NCBI GenBank assembly: GCA_015689775.1
Contig: WVSR01000001.1
Coordinates: 807,501 to 871,500, forward strand
Length of the DNA stretch: 64,000 nt
DNA from: Rhodobacterales bacterium LSUCC0387
GTDB lineage: Bacteria; Pseudomonadota; Alphaproteobacteria; Rhodobacterales; Rhodobacteraceae
Direction of reading: 5' to 3'
The notes under the pieces are model-generated. The model was given only the letters and a program-made list of their open reading frames with translations. It was not told the origin of the DNA and ran no database searches. The stretch's first letter is position 1, and every line of letters starts with the position of its first letter. Shown one piece after another: positions 63,546 through 64,000 of this stretch. A program made the translations under genes and the position numbers.

Positions 63546-64000
63546 ATGGGCTTTTTAAGCGAAGATCGCCTGTTTCCCACAGAGCCTACTGTGCGGTCGT
63601 TGGCCCGCTCGCTCTATGCGCATGTCAAAGATGCGCCGATTATCTCGCCTCATGGGCATACTGACCCCCAGTGGTTCGCGCATAATGCGCCCTTTCAAGA
63701 TGCTGCCGACCTATTCATCACGCCCGATCACTATGTGTTTCGGATGCTTCATTCCCAAGGTGTCGCGCTAGAGGATTTGGGCGTGCCGCGTGCCGATGGT
63801 GGTGCGGTGGAAACGGATCCGCGCAAAATCTGGCGGCTGTTTGCACGGCATTATCACCTTTTTGCGGCGACCCCTTCGCGGATGTGGATTGACCACGCGC
63901 TGCAAGATTTGTTTGGCCTAAATCAAAGGCTATCGGCGGAGACAGCAGATGTGGCTTTTGATGCAATCTACGAGAAATTAGCAAGCCCCGCCTTTCGGCC
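63546..64000 (+). CDS. uxaC: Glucuronate isomerase UxaC, cut by window edge
   Basis: Interconverts glucuronate/galacturonate and the keto sugar acids fructuronate/tagaturonate. The ATG at 63546 starts MGFLSEDRLFPTEPTVRSLA; 151 codons are visible before the right edge. The amidohydrolase-fold metal pair H36-x-H38 lies in IISPHGHTDPQWF, and ARHYHLFAATPSRMWIDHAL is family-typical. The divergent GntR regulator suggests hexuronate control. The rest of the uronate pathway would be expected downstream, outside the window. Confidence 0.95.
   Translation, partial: MGFLSEDRLFPTEPTVRSLARSLYAHVKDAPIISPHGHTDPQWFAHNAPFQDAADLFITPDHYVFRMLHSQGVALEDLGVPRADGGAVETDPRKIWRLFARHYHLFAATPSRMWIDHALQDLFGLNQRLSAETADVAFDAIYEKLASPAFR

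Noticed and set aside
1-64000. tRNA, rRNA, CRISPR, transposase, integrase, toxin-antitoxin or secretion genes
   Set aside because: Looked for on both strands by characteristic motifs and repeats; none found.

Overview
The window looks like core chromosome of a Rhodobacteraceae (Roseobacter/Rhodobacter-type) alphaproteobacterium. The evidence is the gene content and order: a methylmalonyl-CoA mutase and propionyl-CoA carboxylase locus, phaZ/phaC/phaP/phaR, a SUV3-type helicase followed by an S4 protein, fdxA and carD, a single-chain pntA with pntB, an editing-less prolyl-tRNA synthetase, and proteins of families common in this group (DUF1194, DUF3422, DUF1178, DUF4174). GC is mostly moderate to high. 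No rRNA, tRNA, CRISPR array, insertion sequence, integrase or phage gene was found.

Layout. 1-4.8 kb (minus): a permease, hda, ppk and a truncated ppx, joining replication control to polyphosphate metabolism. 4.9-12.5 kb: the propionyl-CoA to succinyl-CoA module (mutase, pccA, pccB) with two small lipoproteins and an unrecognised conserved-looking protein between the carboxylase subunits. 12.7-17.2 kb: a Bcr/CflA efflux pump, surE-pcm-nlpD and an SMR transporter. 17.3-26.7 kb: proS, a peroxiredoxin, lolCD, a hydrolase/SCP2 pair, a TPR lipoprotein-like exported protein, the helicase, hslR and fdxA. 27-38 kb: carD, cobS/cobT (B12 lower-ligand assembly, relevant because the mutase needs B12), a Kef-type antiporter, an Lrp regulator, a DUF1194 protein with a glyoxalase, thyA-folA, a DUF2177 protein, a cold-shock gene, an ArsC-like protein and thrS. 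38-43.3 kb: PHA storage genes, with TGC/GCA palindromes upstream of phaC, phaP and phaR that fit PhaR control. 43.3-57.2 kb: purD, xseA, an M20 amidohydrolase, moaA, a DUF3422 protein, kynU, pntAB, a histone-deacetylase-like protein, an exported glutathione peroxidase, a NUDIX protein and a DUF1178 protein.

57.2-64 kb is the one clearly accessory stretch: two short-chain dehydrogenases flanking a beta-keto acid cleavage enzyme (BKACE), an aldo/keto reductase, an AEC carboxylate carrier, a PhyH-type dioxygenase and a GntR/FCD regulator, the last divergent from uxaC (cut by the window end). The middle of it (about 58.9-61.8 kb) is visibly AT-richer. It reads as a catabolic island for an unidentified hydroxy or sugar acid and is the best candidate for undescribed biochemistry. 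I see no defence, toxin or secretion system. Other points worth a check are a small lipoprotein whose expected ATG is ATC, in the pcc locus, and paired TTTGCAAA boxes in front of pccB.
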